The notes under the pieces are model-generated. The model saw nothing but the letters and a program-made list of their open reading frames with translations, had not been told where the DNA came from and searched no databases. Source: Sorangium aterium (GTDB taxonomy: Bacteria > Myxococcota_A > Polyangia > Polyangiales > Polyangiaceae). Taken from it: a stretch of DNA of 64,000 nucleotides. The position numbers and the translations under genes were made by a program. This document shows, piece after piece, positions 18,501 to 27,244 of this stretch; positions within the stretch are counted from its first letter, which is position 1; each line of letters begins with the position of its first letter. Location: positions 1,922,001 through 1,986,000 of the forward strand of contig NZ_JAQNDK010000001.1 in the NCBI RefSeq assembly GCF_028368935.1, read 5' to 3'.

Positions 18501-19493
18501 GCCGTCGCCCTGCCGCTGCGATCGCGGCGCGGACGGAGGCGGGATCGAGTCGGCGCGAGGCCGCGCGCGCAGGGCGTGCAGGGTGCGCCGGAGCGCGGCG
18601 GCGCTGTCCGGGCGGCGGCTCGGGTCCTTGGCGAGGCAGGCGAGCGTCAGCGCCTCAAGCCCCTCGGGGACGTCCACGAGATCGCTCGGGCGCGGCGGGC
18701 GCAGCGCCAGGTGGCCGTGCTCGACGGCGGTCTCGCCCCCGACGAACGGCGGGCGCAGGGTGAGCAGCTCGAACAGGATCACGCCGAACGCGTAGATGTC
18801 CGCGCGCGCGTCGCTCCGCGAGGCGTCGCCCCGGAGCAGCTCCGGAGCCATGTACTCCGGCGTCCCCACGATGTCGCCGGCGCGCGTCGCGCCTGCCGGC
18901 GCGTCCGGCGGCTCGCCGCCTTCGGCGGGCCTCGCCAGGCCGAAATCGAGCAGCACCGCGCGGTCGCTCGAGCCGAGCAGGAAGAGGTTCTCCGGCTTGA
19001 GATCGCGGTGGATGACGCCGCGCGCGTGCGCCGCCTCGATCACGGCGAGGATCGCGTCCGCGCGCCCGGCGGCGCGGTCCGGATCGGGCGGCGCGCGCAG
19101 CACCGCCAGCTCCTCGGCGAGGGTCTGGCCGAAGAGCCGCTCCATCACGAGATAGGGCTGCCCCCCGGGGAGCTCGCCGCAACCGACCAGCTGCGGGGCG
19201 TGCGGCACGCCGACGCGCTCGAGCAGCGCGGCCTCCCGCCGGAACCGCTCGCGCAGGTTCCACGCCGCGTGCCTCCCCACCTTGATGGCGACCGGCGCTC
19301 CATCGCAGTCCTGCTGCGCGGCCCATACGTCGGAGAAGCCGCCATGACCGAGCGGACCGAGCAGCGAGAAGCCCTCGATCGCGGGCGCCGCGCGCTCCAC
19401 GGTGTCACGCTCACCGGGCGGCGGAACAAAGCCATCTCTGACACACGGAGCGCCAGCGGCGAGCCGCCCGTGACATACGGAGCAACGGTGCAT
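15513..19493 (-). CDS. zinc-ribbon/Ser-Thr kinase/cyclase-like/ATPase/TPR signalling protein
   Basis: The protein has 1326 residues and no membrane segment. An N-terminal cysteine motif (C4, C7, C17) precedes a complete kinase domain (about 40-310; GHGGFSDVW, VAIKV, VIHRDLKPEN, LLDFGLAR, MAPELL). Next comes a degenerate class III cyclase-like region (about 350-470) lacking the metal-binding aspartates, then an AAA/STAND-type ATPase (Walker A GDAGLGKTR near 503; Walker B AVILDDADQAD), and TPR-like helices to the C-terminus. The order kinase-ATPase-TPR resembles PknK. A paralogue lies at 55521-59528; shared details include LEDATVLDW/LDEATALDW and RVEEAR. It is divergent from the small kinase at 19606, with 112 bases between. 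Confidence 0.9.
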   Translation of the reverse strand: MHRCSVCHGRLAAGAPCVRDGFVPPPGERDTVERAAPAIEGFSLLGPLGHGGFSDVWAAQQDCDGAPVAIKVGRHAAWNLRERFRREAALLERVGVPHAPQLVGCGELPGGQPYLVMERLFGQTLAEELAVLRAPPDPDRAAGRADAILAVIEAAHARGVIHRDLKPENLFLLGSSDRAVLLDFGLARPAEGGEPPDAPAGATRAGDIVGTPEYMAPELLRGDASRSDARADIYAFGVILFELLTLRPPFVGGETAVEHGHLALRPPRPSDLVDVPEGLEALTLACLAKDPSRRPDSAAALRRTLHALRARPRADSIPPPSAPRSQRQGDGAAAAVAEGLQPVALLFAEGGAGPVIAAIGGRRGFVARQRGQRCLAVFSARDVDDPARAALAAARDLALSGGARVALHLASVRLRRIAGGLHAAYGAPVERPEAWLPAEPWGGLAMTEEFERALPDDELAPTPPGDPESLREPALLGRDDVLSALAASATDAFDGTCPGLFTLIGDAGLGKTRLAAEAASIAGVPVPDVRVVAVRALHPIHGGAAQAVRALLCVALDAPRESPGDPRQFCVERLGETLGGATWEAVAAALGWAGPRGGRLAGEARNGLMLALAEALRRGARRGPLAVILDDADQADDVLLDALEYATLDGEGTPLWVVVTARPRFEQARPSWGQRNQRHTRVTLAPLAEEAAMDLASRLLLPAEYPPAEILRRLADWAGGNPDCLRQLVRSLKRAGVVRRRAGGGSYVATAEVEALPPAPAWQWLAAQRLDDLPPELATCARVCSALGMSFDRAELEAVLDGLERAGGAGAMVDAGFGLAALVERRILLRDGEGRGGGVDDRHAFQNAVLQEAVYEMLDPAHRAAIHRSALAYWRAQVAAGSTGGLRALARHAAVCGERAEAADAYLALGDLASARHDAVEADRRYDAALQIAEQGDAPRRARALAGRGRSRYRMCRVREARSDFGDALALAEALGDAQARASLLLEDATVLDWAFEFEASARRVEEARPLVDAHAHAQGSPELALRLRVAEARTSWRRGRTEEAIAELTACADRAAASGDYDARVPALIMLSFQLASAGRREDAERASDDLIALVTAAGDRFHLCGAYINRIALWAWRWSLPGAVGDLRRAVDLAREIGNPWLEKMASYNVAVLLHWSDRQREALALVRRARWLEEQASERPMPQTAMLLAQIHLALDEYEQASQLVLWIQRSCALEPGDLTEYGLLELVLSEVGLRPEPPSSLAWSEAIQRAKDQSIAEQTLMFLYWRARMALRRGHAREAEEALASAREHRGDSPLWLSRFVELERNLEETSRTPDVRPAVSQ

Positions 19494-19605
19494 GATTCGG
19501 CTCGTCTGCCGGCAACCGGGGTCGCGGTCGACACCGGCTTACGCGTACTGTAATGCGCGGGCTCAGCAGTTGTCATTGAGGAAGTAAGCGGCTGTCGCAT
19601 ATCCC

Positions 19606-21159
19606 ATGAAGAACCCTGGCCAGAACGATGAGCTGCTTCCCGCCGCGCCGCCGGCCGACGCCCCCGCGACGGGCGAACCCCCGTTGGTCACGTCGCGGAC
19701 ATGGAAACAACACACGCCCGACACACGCGATCGCGAGGACGCCGGCCCGGGCGCCCCGCGCGCCGCGACGCTGCGGGCAGGCGAGTACCTCCTCGACGGC
19801 GTCATCGCCGAGGGGGGGTTCGGCGTCGTCCACCGCGCGGTGCACGCGGCGAGCAAGGCGCCGGCGGCGGTCAAGATCATGCACGCCGACCTGATCTCGC
19901 GCGCCGACGTGGTGCTCCGCTTCCAGCGCGAGGTGGACGCGATCGGGCGGATCCGGCACCCGAACGTCGTGGAGATCCTCGACGTCGGGCGGCTCGACGA
20001 CGGGCGGCCCTACTTCGCGATGGAGCTCCTCCAGGGCAGGAGCCTCGAGCAGCACCTGTTCGCCCGCGGGCGGCTCTCGGCGGACGAGGCGCTCGCGATC
20101 CTCGATCCGCTCTGCGGCGCCCTCGCCGCGGTCCACGCGCTCGGGATCATCCACCGCGACGTGAAGCCCTCGAACGTGATCCTGTGCGAGCGCGGCGGGG
20201 AGCTCAGGGTCGTGCTGCTCGACTTCGGCATCGCGAAGCTGCTCGGCGCGACGGATCTCTCGCTCACGTCGTCACGGCACGTCGTGGGGACGCCGGCGTT
20301 CATGTCGCCCGAGCAGCTCCTCAACCGGCCTGTCGACATGCGGACCGACGTCTATGCGCTCGGCGCGCTGCTCTACACGATGATCGCGGGATCCATGCCG
20401 TTCCTGGCGACCACGTATCCGGTGCTGCGCCACCTGCACCTGCACCAGGCGCCGCCCCGCCCGAGCCTGCACGCGCCGGTCGACCCGGCGTTCGACGATA
20501 TCGTCGTGCGGGCCATGAGCAAGGATCCCGCGGGGCGCCACCCGGACGTCGCCGCGTTCCTTGGCGACGTCCGGGCCGCGACGGCGCGGATCGCGCGGAC
20601 CGGCGCGGTGGAGGCGGGGCACATCCGGCGCCTCGCCATCGGGCTGCTCGTCGAGGTCCTCGCCGAGAGCCGCGCGCTCGAGGCCCCCACCGACGCTTTC
20701 CTGGCCGATTTCGAGGCGGTGGTCCCGGACGCCGTGGCCGCGCTCGCGCCCTCGGGGTTCTCGCCGCTCGCGATCACGAGCACCAGCGTGCTGCTCGCCG
20801 CGCCCTTTCGGCGCGACGAGCGCGGCACCGACGAGGCGCGCCACCGCGCGATCGCGGCCGCCATCGCGCTGCACACGCGGCTCGCCGGGCCGGGCCAGCG
20901 CGATCCCAGGATCAGCGTCCGCTTCTGCCTCCACGCCGGCGACGCGGTGCTCACCGAGGACGGCGTCCTGGTGGGCGGGAACCTCCTCGAGCTCTCCTCG
21001 TGCCTCCCGGAGACGGCGGAGCCGGGCGTGTACGCGTCGCCGGCCATGCTCGATGGCGTCGCGTTCCTGTCACACCGGGTCCCGGGCGCCGCCGGCGCCA
21101 CGATCCCGATGCGCCGCGTGTTCGTGCGGTCGCCTGGCCGCGCCGCGGCGCCCGCCTAG
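19606..21159 (+). CDS. Ser/Thr protein kinase with degenerate cyclase-like C-terminal domain
   Basis: The protein has 517 residues. A disordered N-terminus leads to a kinase domain (about 62-330): AEGGFGVVHRA, AAVKIM, IIHRDVKPSNVIL, LLDFGIAK, GTPAFMSPEQLL; all catalytic residues are present. The remaining 180 residues resemble the C-terminal half of class III cyclases (ISVRFCLHAGDAVL, then LVGGNLLELSSCLPETAEPG and VYASPAML) without the catalytic metal aspartates, so a sensing or partner-binding role is inferred. No membrane segment. The kinase at 60639-62045 has the same architecture. Its stop TAG is followed by AGCGGGG. The gene is divergent from the large kinase at 15513-19493, and the shared 112-base spacer suggests joint control. 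Confidence 0.88.
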   Translation: MKNPGQNDELLPAAPPADAPATGEPPLVTSRTWKQHTPDTRDREDAGPGAPRAATLRAGEYLLDGVIAEGGFGVVHRAVHAASKAPAAVKIMHADLISRADVVLRFQREVDAIGRIRHPNVVEILDVGRLDDGRPYFAMELLQGRSLEQHLFARGRLSADEALAILDPLCGALAAVHALGIIHRDVKPSNVILCERGGELRVVLLDFGIAKLLGATDLSLTSSRHVVGTPAFMSPEQLLNRPVDMRTDVYALGALLYTMIAGSMPFLATTYPVLRHLHLHQAPPRPSLHAPVDPAFDDIVVRAMSKDPAGRHPDVAAFLGDVRAATARIARTGAVEAGHIRRLAIGLLVEVLAESRALEAPTDAFLADFEAVVPDAVAALAPSGFSPLAITSTSVLLAAPFRRDERGTDEARHRAIAAAIALHTRLAGPGQRDPRISVRFCLHAGDAVLTEDGVLVGGNLLELSSCLPETAEPGVYASPAMLDGVAFLSHRVPGAAGATIPMRRVFVRSPGRAAAPA

Positions 21160-21191
21160 AGCGGGGCCGCGAGCGCCGGGCGCAGGGTAGG

Positions 21192-22259
21192 TCAGCGGGC
21201 GGGCTTGACGAACTTGAGGGTCATGCGGTCGCTCTCGCCGATCGCGGCGTAACGCGCCCGGTCCTTGTCACCGAGCCGGAAGTTCGGCGGCAGGGTCCAG
21301 ACCCCTTCCGGGTAGTCTTTCGTGTCCTTCGGATTCGCGTTGACCTCGGACTTGCCGCCGAGCTTGAAGCCCGCCGACTCGATCTTCTGGATCACCCACG
21401 CTTCCGGGAGGTATCCCTGCTTCGCGCTCTCATCGGGGTTGGCGTCGGGCTTGGCGCGGTGCGCCTCGATACCGAGGACGCCGCCGGGCTTGAGCGCCTT
21501 GAACGCCTCGGCGACGTAGGCGTCGAACTTGCCGTTCCGGTGCCAGTTGTGGGCCTCGCGAATGGCGATGACGAGGTCGGCCTTGCCCTCGATCCCGAGC
21601 TTCGGGCTGTCGCGATCGATCACGATGACATCGACCTTGCCGAACAGATCGGGTGACTTCTCGAGCAGGCGCTTCACGCGCTTTCCATAGAGCGTGTTGC
21701 GCGAGTCCTCGGGGCCGTTCGGATCGAACGACGTGATGAGGAGCTTGCCCTTCTTCGCGAGCACCGGCGCGAGCAGCTCGGTGTACCAGCCCTCGCCGGC
21801 CCCGAGCTCGATGACCGTGCTCGTCTGCTTGAGGCCGAAGAACTCCAGGGTCTCGACCGGATGCCGGGCGGCGTCGCGCTCGGCGTTGCCCGGGGTGCGG
21901 TGCTTCCCCTTGAGCGCCGCCCGCAGCGCGGCGCCCGCGCTCGGGTAATTGGCCGCGATGAGCGCCTTGACCTCGGCCTTGAGCGCGTCGTCGAACCGCG
22001 CCGCCTCCTTGTCGGCCTTGGCCTCCATCGCCTTCGTATCCTCGGCGAGCTTGGCGAGCTCCGCCTGCTTCTTCTCGGCTTCCGGGTCCGCCTTGGGCGG
22101 CGCCGCCGCCTCGGGCTGCGCGGCCGGCGCGGCGACCGGCGGCGCCGGCGCGGGGGCCGGCGGCGGGGGCGGGGCGCTCTCGACGGGCGGCGGGCTCCCC
22201 GCACAGGCGGCGAGCGCGCCAGCGAGGACGAACAGCAAGGTCCTTGAAGTGATGTGCAT
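21192..22259 (-). CDS. exported class I SAM methyltransferase-fold lipoprotein
   Basis: The protein has 355 residues. A lipoprotein signal (LFVLAGALAACAGS) is followed by a Pro/Ala linker, a charged Lys/Glu/Ala helix (about 60-110), then a Rossmann methyltransferase domain: VIELGAGEGWYTELLAP (SAM-binding motif I), DVIVIDRDSP, and EAFKALKPGGVLGIEAHRA (post-motif region). It resembles the predicted methyltransferases of the COG4798 type, many of which carry signal peptides. Export is odd for a SAM enzyme because SAM is cytosolic; it may bind another ligand. ATG 22259 is the codon that gives the lipobox; upstream in-frame codons lie in the cysS promoter side. Divergent from cysS. Confidence 0.8.
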   Translation of the reverse strand: MHITSRTLLFVLAGALAACAGSPPPVESAPPPPPAPAPAPPVAAPAAQPEAAAPPKADPEAEKKQAELAKLAEDTKAMEAKADKEAARFDDALKAEVKALIAANYPSAGAALRAALKGKHRTPGNAERDAARHPVETLEFFGLKQTSTVIELGAGEGWYTELLAPVLAKKGKLLITSFDPNGPEDSRNTLYGKRVKRLLEKSPDLFGKVDVIVIDRDSPKLGIEGKADLVIAIREAHNWHRNGKFDAYVAEAFKALKPGGVLGIEAHRAKPDANPDESAKQGYLPEAWVIQKIESAGFKLGGKSEVNANPKDTKDYPEGVWTLPPNFRLGDKDRARYAAIGESDRMTLKFVKPAR

Positions 22260-22416
22260 GCGCGGTTGCGTAGACCGGGCGGCAAGACGTGGCAAGAGGG
22301 CGGAAGACACCGCGAAACCACAGGGAAAACCGGCGAGGTTCCGCGTTGACCGGGCGGCGGAGCCAGGGTAGCGTACGCGGTCCCGGGGGGTGCTCGCACA
22401 CTCACGCAGGTGGCCG

Positions 22417-23955
22417 ATGCCGCTCAAGGTCCATAACACGCTCACGAGGAAGAAGGAGCCTTTCGTCTCCGCCCGACCGAAGGTCGTGCGCATCTACACG
22501 TGCGGTCTCACGGTCTACGCTCCGATGCACATCGGGCATGCGCGCACCTACTGCTTCTGGGATGTCTTCCGCCGCTACCTCGAGTACCGCGGCTATCATG
22601 TGCTGAGCATCATCAACTACACGGACATCGACGATCGCATCATGCAGCGCGCGAGCGAGCGCGAGGGCGCCGTCGACGTCGCCGAGCGGAACATCGCGGC
22701 GTTCCGGCGCGACTGCCGCAAGCTCCACATCAAGGACTACGCCGTCTACACGCGCGCCACCGACTTCGTCGACGAGCAGGTCGACATGGCGAAGCGCCTG
22801 ATCGAGAAGGGCCACGCCTACACGGTGAACGGCGAGGTCTTCTACGAGGTCGGCACGTGGGCGTCCTACGGTGAGCTCTCGGGGCGCAAGGTCGACGAGC
22901 AGGAGGTCGGGGCGAGCGGCCGCGTCGAGGAGGACTTCGCTCGGAAGAGGCACCCGGCAGACTTCAGCCTCTGGAAGCCGACCGGCGCGGGCCAGCCGAG
23001 CTGGGGCACCGGCGAGGAGGGGTGGCCGACCGGGCGCCCCGGCTGGCACATCGAGTGCTCGGCGATGAGCACGGCGCTCCTGGGCGACCATTTCGACGTC
23101 CACGGGGGCGGCATCGACAACATGTTCCCTCATCACGAGAACGAGATCGCGCAGAGCGAGCCGCTCTGCGGGCGGCCCTGGGTGCGCTACTGGCTGCACC
23201 CGGAGCACCTCGATCTCAAGGACGTGAAGATGTCGAAGAGCCTCGGGAACGTCATCTCCATCGAGGAGCTCCTGTCGAGGCACGGGCACGACGAGGCGCG
23301 CTGGTTCTTCGTGACGCAGCATTACCGTTGCAAGCTCCCGTTCGGCTGGGAGCTGCTCCAGCAATCCGCTTCGGGCTATGCGCGCATCAAGAAGCTCGCG
23401 ACGGTCCTCGCCGAAAAGCTGAGCGGCGCGACGGAGGCTCCCCTCGCCCCGGGCGCGTACGCGTCGCAGCGACCCGAGGAAGAGCGGTTCCCGAGGATGC
23501 GCCACCACTACGTTCACGGACAGTTCGGGGAGCACACCGAGCGGTTCATCGCGCGCTTCATCGAGGCGATGGACGACGATCTGAACACGCCGAACGCCGT
23601 GGCTGCATTTTTCGATTACGTGAGCGCGCTCTATTCGGCGGGGATCGAGCGGTGTGAGGACCGCCCCTCGATGCTCGCGGTCTACCGGGCCATCGTGCGT
23701 CACCTCGCGGTGTTCGGGGTGGAGATCGCCGAGCCGGCGCTCTATCCGGAGCTCGTCCCGGACTACGCGCTCCCCCCTGCCGAGGGCGCGGCTGGGCGCG
23801 GCGGCGACGCCGCGATCGACCGGCTGATCGCGATGCGCCAGGCGGCCCGGAAGGCGAAGGACTTCGCCAAGGCGGACGCCATCCGCAACCTGTTGACCGA
23901 GGCAGGGGTCGTGCTCGAAGACACCCCCCGCGGCCCCCGCTGGTCTTCCTCCTGA
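22417..23955 (+). CDS. cysS: cysteinyl-tRNA synthetase
   Basis: This 512-residue class I aminoacyl-tRNA synthetase charges tRNA-Cys. Landmarks are the zinc ligand region IYTCGLTVYAPMHIGHARTY (with the HIGH motif), the second zinc segment GRPGWHIECSAM, FDVHGGGIDNMFPHHENEIAQSE, and KMSKSLGN. The C-terminal helical bundle (DALR-type) ends with KDFAKADAIRNLLTEAGVVLEDTPRGPRW, a usual CysRS end. The ATG at 22417 (Met-Pro-Leu-Lys) is taken as the start, with AGGTGG just before it; an upstream GTG at 22390 is less likely. The stop at 23953-23955 directly abuts a long inverted repeat. Confidence 0.95.
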   Translation: MPLKVHNTLTRKKEPFVSARPKVVRIYTCGLTVYAPMHIGHARTYCFWDVFRRYLEYRGYHVLSIINYTDIDDRIMQRASEREGAVDVAERNIAAFRRDCRKLHIKDYAVYTRATDFVDEQVDMAKRLIEKGHAYTVNGEVFYEVGTWASYGELSGRKVDEQEVGASGRVEEDFARKRHPADFSLWKPTGAGQPSWGTGEEGWPTGRPGWHIECSAMSTALLGDHFDVHGGGIDNMFPHHENEIAQSEPLCGRPWVRYWLHPEHLDLKDVKMSKSLGNVISIEELLSRHGHDEARWFFVTQHYRCKLPFGWELLQQSASGYARIKKLATVLAEKLSGATEAPLAPGAYASQRPEEERFPRMRHHYVHGQFGEHTERFIARFIEAMDDDLNTPNAVAAFFDYVSALYSAGIERCEDRPSMLAVYRAIVRHLAVFGVEIAEPALYPELVPDYALPPAEGAAGRGGDAAIDRLIAMRQAARKAKDFAKADAIRNLLTEAGVVLEDTPRGPRWSSS

Positions 23956-24072
23956 GGAGCTCTCCCGCTTCGGATACGGGCCCATTTCGACGTTTTCGGT
24001 GCTCGGCGTACCAAAGTACGCCTCCGCGCCGAAAACGCCGATCTGGGCCCGTCTCCTGTGCGGGAGAGCTCC
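23956..24072. repeat. long imperfect hairpin repeat, family copy A
   Basis: The two ends are perfect inverted repeats (GGAGCTCTCCCGC at 23956-23968 and its complement at 24060-24072). The interior continues to pair (ACGGGCCCA...TGGGCCCGT, CGTTTTCGG...CCGAAAACG) up to an apex GGCGTAC-CAAA-GTACGCC. The inner part is the same as in copies B (44007) and C (47081), while the arms differ. It begins on the base after the cysS stop, so it could end that transcript. It is not preceded or followed by a transposase gene; a non-autonomous element is one reading. Confidence 0.85.
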
Positions 24073-24605
24073 GCTAACGGGTGTATCAGAGGTCGGAGAA
24101 AGAGCGGAGAGGATCGCGCGGCGGAAACTTGCCGGGGGCAGGTGCCGCGCGGTGAAGGTGGATGCGGCGGCGCGGCATATAGAAGCGGCGCAATGGATGA
24201 CCGCTCGACGGCGGAGCTGCGGTCGGGACGAAGTGTGACGGGCGCGCGGCTGCGAGGAGGAACCTTGTTGTCCCTCTCTGCCGCTCGCCACGGGCGCACC
24301 ATTTCGACGCGTCGGAAGCGTGCTTGTTTGACCTCGAGCACCCGCCTGGGATCGCAAAATGGGTGTGCCAGATGTGCCAGTGTCGGGGTTCAACGACATG
24401 GCCAGGCCCGCTGGGATCGACGCAACGGGGCGAAAAGCTCGATCTTGGGCTGGGCATATCAATTGCCAATCGGGTCCTCCGCACCAGCGCCCAAACCCGA
24501 ACAGCCCGGTCGGGTCTGACAGACGCCTGTTCGCGTCGCCGACCGCAGCTCGAGCTGCGGCCGGGCGGCGCTCGTGCAGTCAACTCTTACCCAACGAGAA
24601 CGCAG
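24073..24605. other. gene-free stretch before the LamG lipoprotein gene
   Basis: The 533 bases between hairpin copy A and the ATG at 24606 hold no convincing gene. An in-frame extension of the lipoprotein upstream to 24324 exists but contains no signal peptide and would bury the real one, so it is not used. The stretch should include the promoter of that gene; no clear -35/-10 or sigma-54 pair could be read. Confidence 0.5.
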
Positions 24606-27218
24606 ATGCGGAACCTCTCCTTCGGCTTCGCCCATCCTCTCTCAATCAAAACCAGCTCGGCCGCGGTCCTCGCCCTGCTCGCCTCGGGCGCCGCCGCGTG
24701 CGGAAGCTATGGCGTCGATGAAGGCTCACTCGGCGATGCAGAACTAGCCCTCGAAGCGACAGTCGGCGCGTCGAGCGTCGTCAGCGGCACCAGCAGCGGC
24801 GTCGGCACCGGCGTCGGCAGCAGCTCGGTCGCCACCTCCACCACCGGCGTCGGCGGCGGCGGCTCCGGCGGCTCGGGCAGCAGCGTGGTCGCCAGCTCCA
24901 GCAGCGTCGGCTCCGGCAGCACCTCGTCCATCGCCGGCGTCGGCGGCGGCGACCCCGCCACCACCAGCGTCGGCGTCGGCGGCGGCGCCGGCGTCGGCGG
25001 CGGCGACCCCGGCGATCCGCCCCCGGTGGGGCCGCCGGCCGTCGGCTTCTGGCAGCTCGACGACTGCAACGCCGCGACGACGGCGCTGTTCGACTCGTCG
25101 GGCAACGGCAACACGGCCACCCGCTCGGCCAACGCGGCGTGCGCTCAAGGGATCAGCGGCCTCGGCGTCGAATTCAACAAGGAAAACGACAAGATCCTTG
25201 TCGACGACGACGCCAGCTTCACGTTCGGACAGAACCTCGCGGTCGCCGCGTGGGTCAAGCCGACAGCGGTGTCGGGGTCGACGCCGCGGACCATCGTGCA
25301 GGAGAAGGGCGGCGGAGAGACGAGCTTCTCGCTCGACATCCGGAACAGCCAGGCGCGGTTCACCGTGACCTTGACCAACGGGCGGACGGTCACCTCCCGC
25401 GCCCCCATCCAGGCCGGCGTGTGGACCCACGTCGCGGGCACCTACGACGGCAGGTTCGTTCGGCTCTTCCTGAACGGCGAGCAGGTCGGCCAGGTGAGCG
25501 CGGCGGGCACGCTCCACGACATCGACGCGCCCATCCGTATCGGCAACAACGTGCAGAAGGAGCGCTTCACGGGCGTGCTCGACGAGGTCTGGCTCTCCGC
25601 CTCGCCGACGACCGCCTTCGAGATCGCCCAGCTCTCCTGCCTCAGGCGCCCCGCGACGCTCGTCGTCACGCCGGCGAGCAGCGGCGTGGTCGCCCCGAAC
25701 ACGCCGGTGCCGTACCAGATCGCCGTCACCAACAACGATGTCGGCTCGTGCACCGCCGGCGACTACTTCCTCCAGATCTCCAGCCCCTCGGCGGGGATCG
25801 ACGTCTCCGCGGATAACCAGTTCTTCCCGGGCGTCCTGCCCGGGACCACGGCGACGTTCCCCGTGACCGTCACCGGCACCGAGGACGCGGAGCCCGGCGC
25901 CCACGAGATCCCCTTCTCCGTTGTCGACTTCAGCTCGCCCCAGTTCTTCGTCGCCTCGGGGGCCCTCAACTTCGAGCTGGCCGAGCCGACGGGGTGCTTC
26001 GTCCGGACGAGCCGAGAGATCTTCGTGAAGGACCTCAGCGTGGTCGAGGATCCCCTCCGCACGACGTTCAACGGGCCGCCGAGCGATCCGCGCACGGGCG
26101 CATGGACGTTCGCGCGCCTGATGGAGGACATGGCGCCCACGCCCGCCGACGCGCCGGCGATGGTCGAGGAGCTCTTCAGCACCTGGCTGACCGATCAGGC
26201 CGTGAACGGCTTCACCGTGCCGGCGCGCCCGGCGATTCAGCAGGTCGTGCTCGACGGGTGGCCGAGGAGCCCGGACGGGTCGCTCGACCTGCAGCAGGCG
26301 CCGCTCTTGCTGCTCGGCATCGTCAACAGGATCGACGTGCGCAACCTCGCCGAAGGCAACGCCGGCGAAGGGAGGTTCGTGTTCGGCGTCGTCAGCCAGG
26401 GCTTCCCGCAGCAGTTCACCGTGATCCTGGAGTACAAGCTCCCCGCGTCGACCGAGGCCGACGTGCTCGACTGGGCCAACGACTGGCACGCCCTCGGCAG
26501 CCTGCCCTTCCCGTCCGAAGCGTACAACGCGGCGCTCCAGGACATCACCACGCGGTTCGCAGGCCGGAACGCCGCGCCCGGCAAGCCGAACGGGAGCTCG
26601 CTCGGGCAGCTCCGCACGAACGAGATCGCGCTCGCGGGGCCGTGGGAGCTGCGCGAGTTCGTCCTCTCGCCCCAGACGGGCTTCCTGCGGCCGGAGACCG
26701 TCAAGCTGACGCCGGATCTCGGGTTCGACGGATCGCCCACGCTCGCTGCCTTCGTGAACCAGAACGAGGCCTCGATCATCGCGGAGCAGCACACGGTGCC
26801 CGACACGTTCCAGGGGAGCCCGTTCCTCGGCGGATCGTCGTTCAACAACCTCACGGCCTGGACCGCTCCTGGCATCCTCAACAACGAGGCACGGCACAAG
26901 TTCTCGCTCAACACGTGCAACGGGTGCCACGGCGCTGCGGAGACAGGGACGGGGTTCCTGCACGTGAACCCGAGGTCGCCCGGGAACGAGGCGTCGCTGT
27001 CGGGCTTCATGACGGGGATCACCGTCCCTGATCCGGTGACCGGCGAGCCGCGCACCTTGAACGATCTGAGGCGCCGGAACCAGGATCTGACGGCGCTGGT
27101 CTGCGAGCCTGCCCCGGCCTTCGCGGCGCTCAGGGCCGCGCCGAGCGGCGGCGCGTCGGCCAGCGCGGCCACGAGCCGCTCGGCGTTCATCCGCCGCGGC
27201 ATCGGGCGCGTGCACTGA
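24606..27218 (+). CDS. LamG-domain lipoprotein with C-terminal CxxCH haem-type motif
   Basis: The protein has 870 residues. The signal ends LALLASGAAAC (Cys 32), followed by a Ser/Gly/Val linker of imperfect SSVGSGS/GVGGG repeats (about 50-145), a LamG/concanavalin-like domain (about 150-330; VGFWQLDDCN, FNKENDKILVDDDASFTF, AWVKPTAV, GTYDGRFVRLFLNGEQVG), a beta-sandwich resembling NEW3-type domains (about 345-455), and a large C-terminal domain. The last carries NTCNGCHGAAETGTGFLHVNPR (motif), a CxxCH site that in c-type cytochromes binds haem. The protein is probably surface-located; ligand and redox role are unknown. Convergent with the N-acetyltransferase. Confidence 0.78.
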   Translation: MRNLSFGFAHPLSIKTSSAAVLALLASGAAACGSYGVDEGSLGDAELALEATVGASSVVSGTSSGVGTGVGSSSVATSTTGVGGGGSGGSGSSVVASSSSVGSGSTSSIAGVGGGDPATTSVGVGGGAGVGGGDPGDPPPVGPPAVGFWQLDDCNAATTALFDSSGNGNTATRSANAACAQGISGLGVEFNKENDKILVDDDASFTFGQNLAVAAWVKPTAVSGSTPRTIVQEKGGGETSFSLDIRNSQARFTVTLTNGRTVTSRAPIQAGVWTHVAGTYDGRFVRLFLNGEQVGQVSAAGTLHDIDAPIRIGNNVQKERFTGVLDEVWLSASPTTAFEIAQLSCLRRPATLVVTPASSGVVAPNTPVPYQIAVTNNDVGSCTAGDYFLQISSPSAGIDVSADNQFFPGVLPGTTATFPVTVTGTEDAEPGAHEIPFSVVDFSSPQFFVASGALNFELAEPTGCFVRTSREIFVKDLSVVEDPLRTTFNGPPSDPRTGAWTFARLMEDMAPTPADAPAMVEELFSTWLTDQAVNGFTVPARPAIQQVVLDGWPRSPDGSLDLQQAPLLLLGIVNRIDVRNLAEGNAGEGRFVFGVVSQGFPQQFTVILEYKLPASTEADVLDWANDWHALGSLPFPSEAYNAALQDITTRFAGRNAAPGKPNGSSLGQLRTNEIALAGPWELREFVLSPQTGFLRPETVKLTPDLGFDGSPTLAAFVNQNEASIIAEQHTVPDTFQGSPFLGGSSFNNLTAWTAPGILNNEARHKFSLNTCNGCHGAAETGTGFLHVNPRSPGNEASLSGFMTGITVPDPVTGEPRTLNDLRRRNQDLTALVCEPAPAFAALRAAPSGGASASAATSRSAFIRRGIGRVH

Positions 27219-27244
27219 TCCGGAAGCGCCCCGGCGCGAGGGGC

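Noticed and set aside
21157-21170. TAGAGCGGGG at the end of the kinase gene as a fifth hairpin-family terminus
   Set aside because: The text after it does not fold into the shared core; ten bases alone can occur by chance in this composition.
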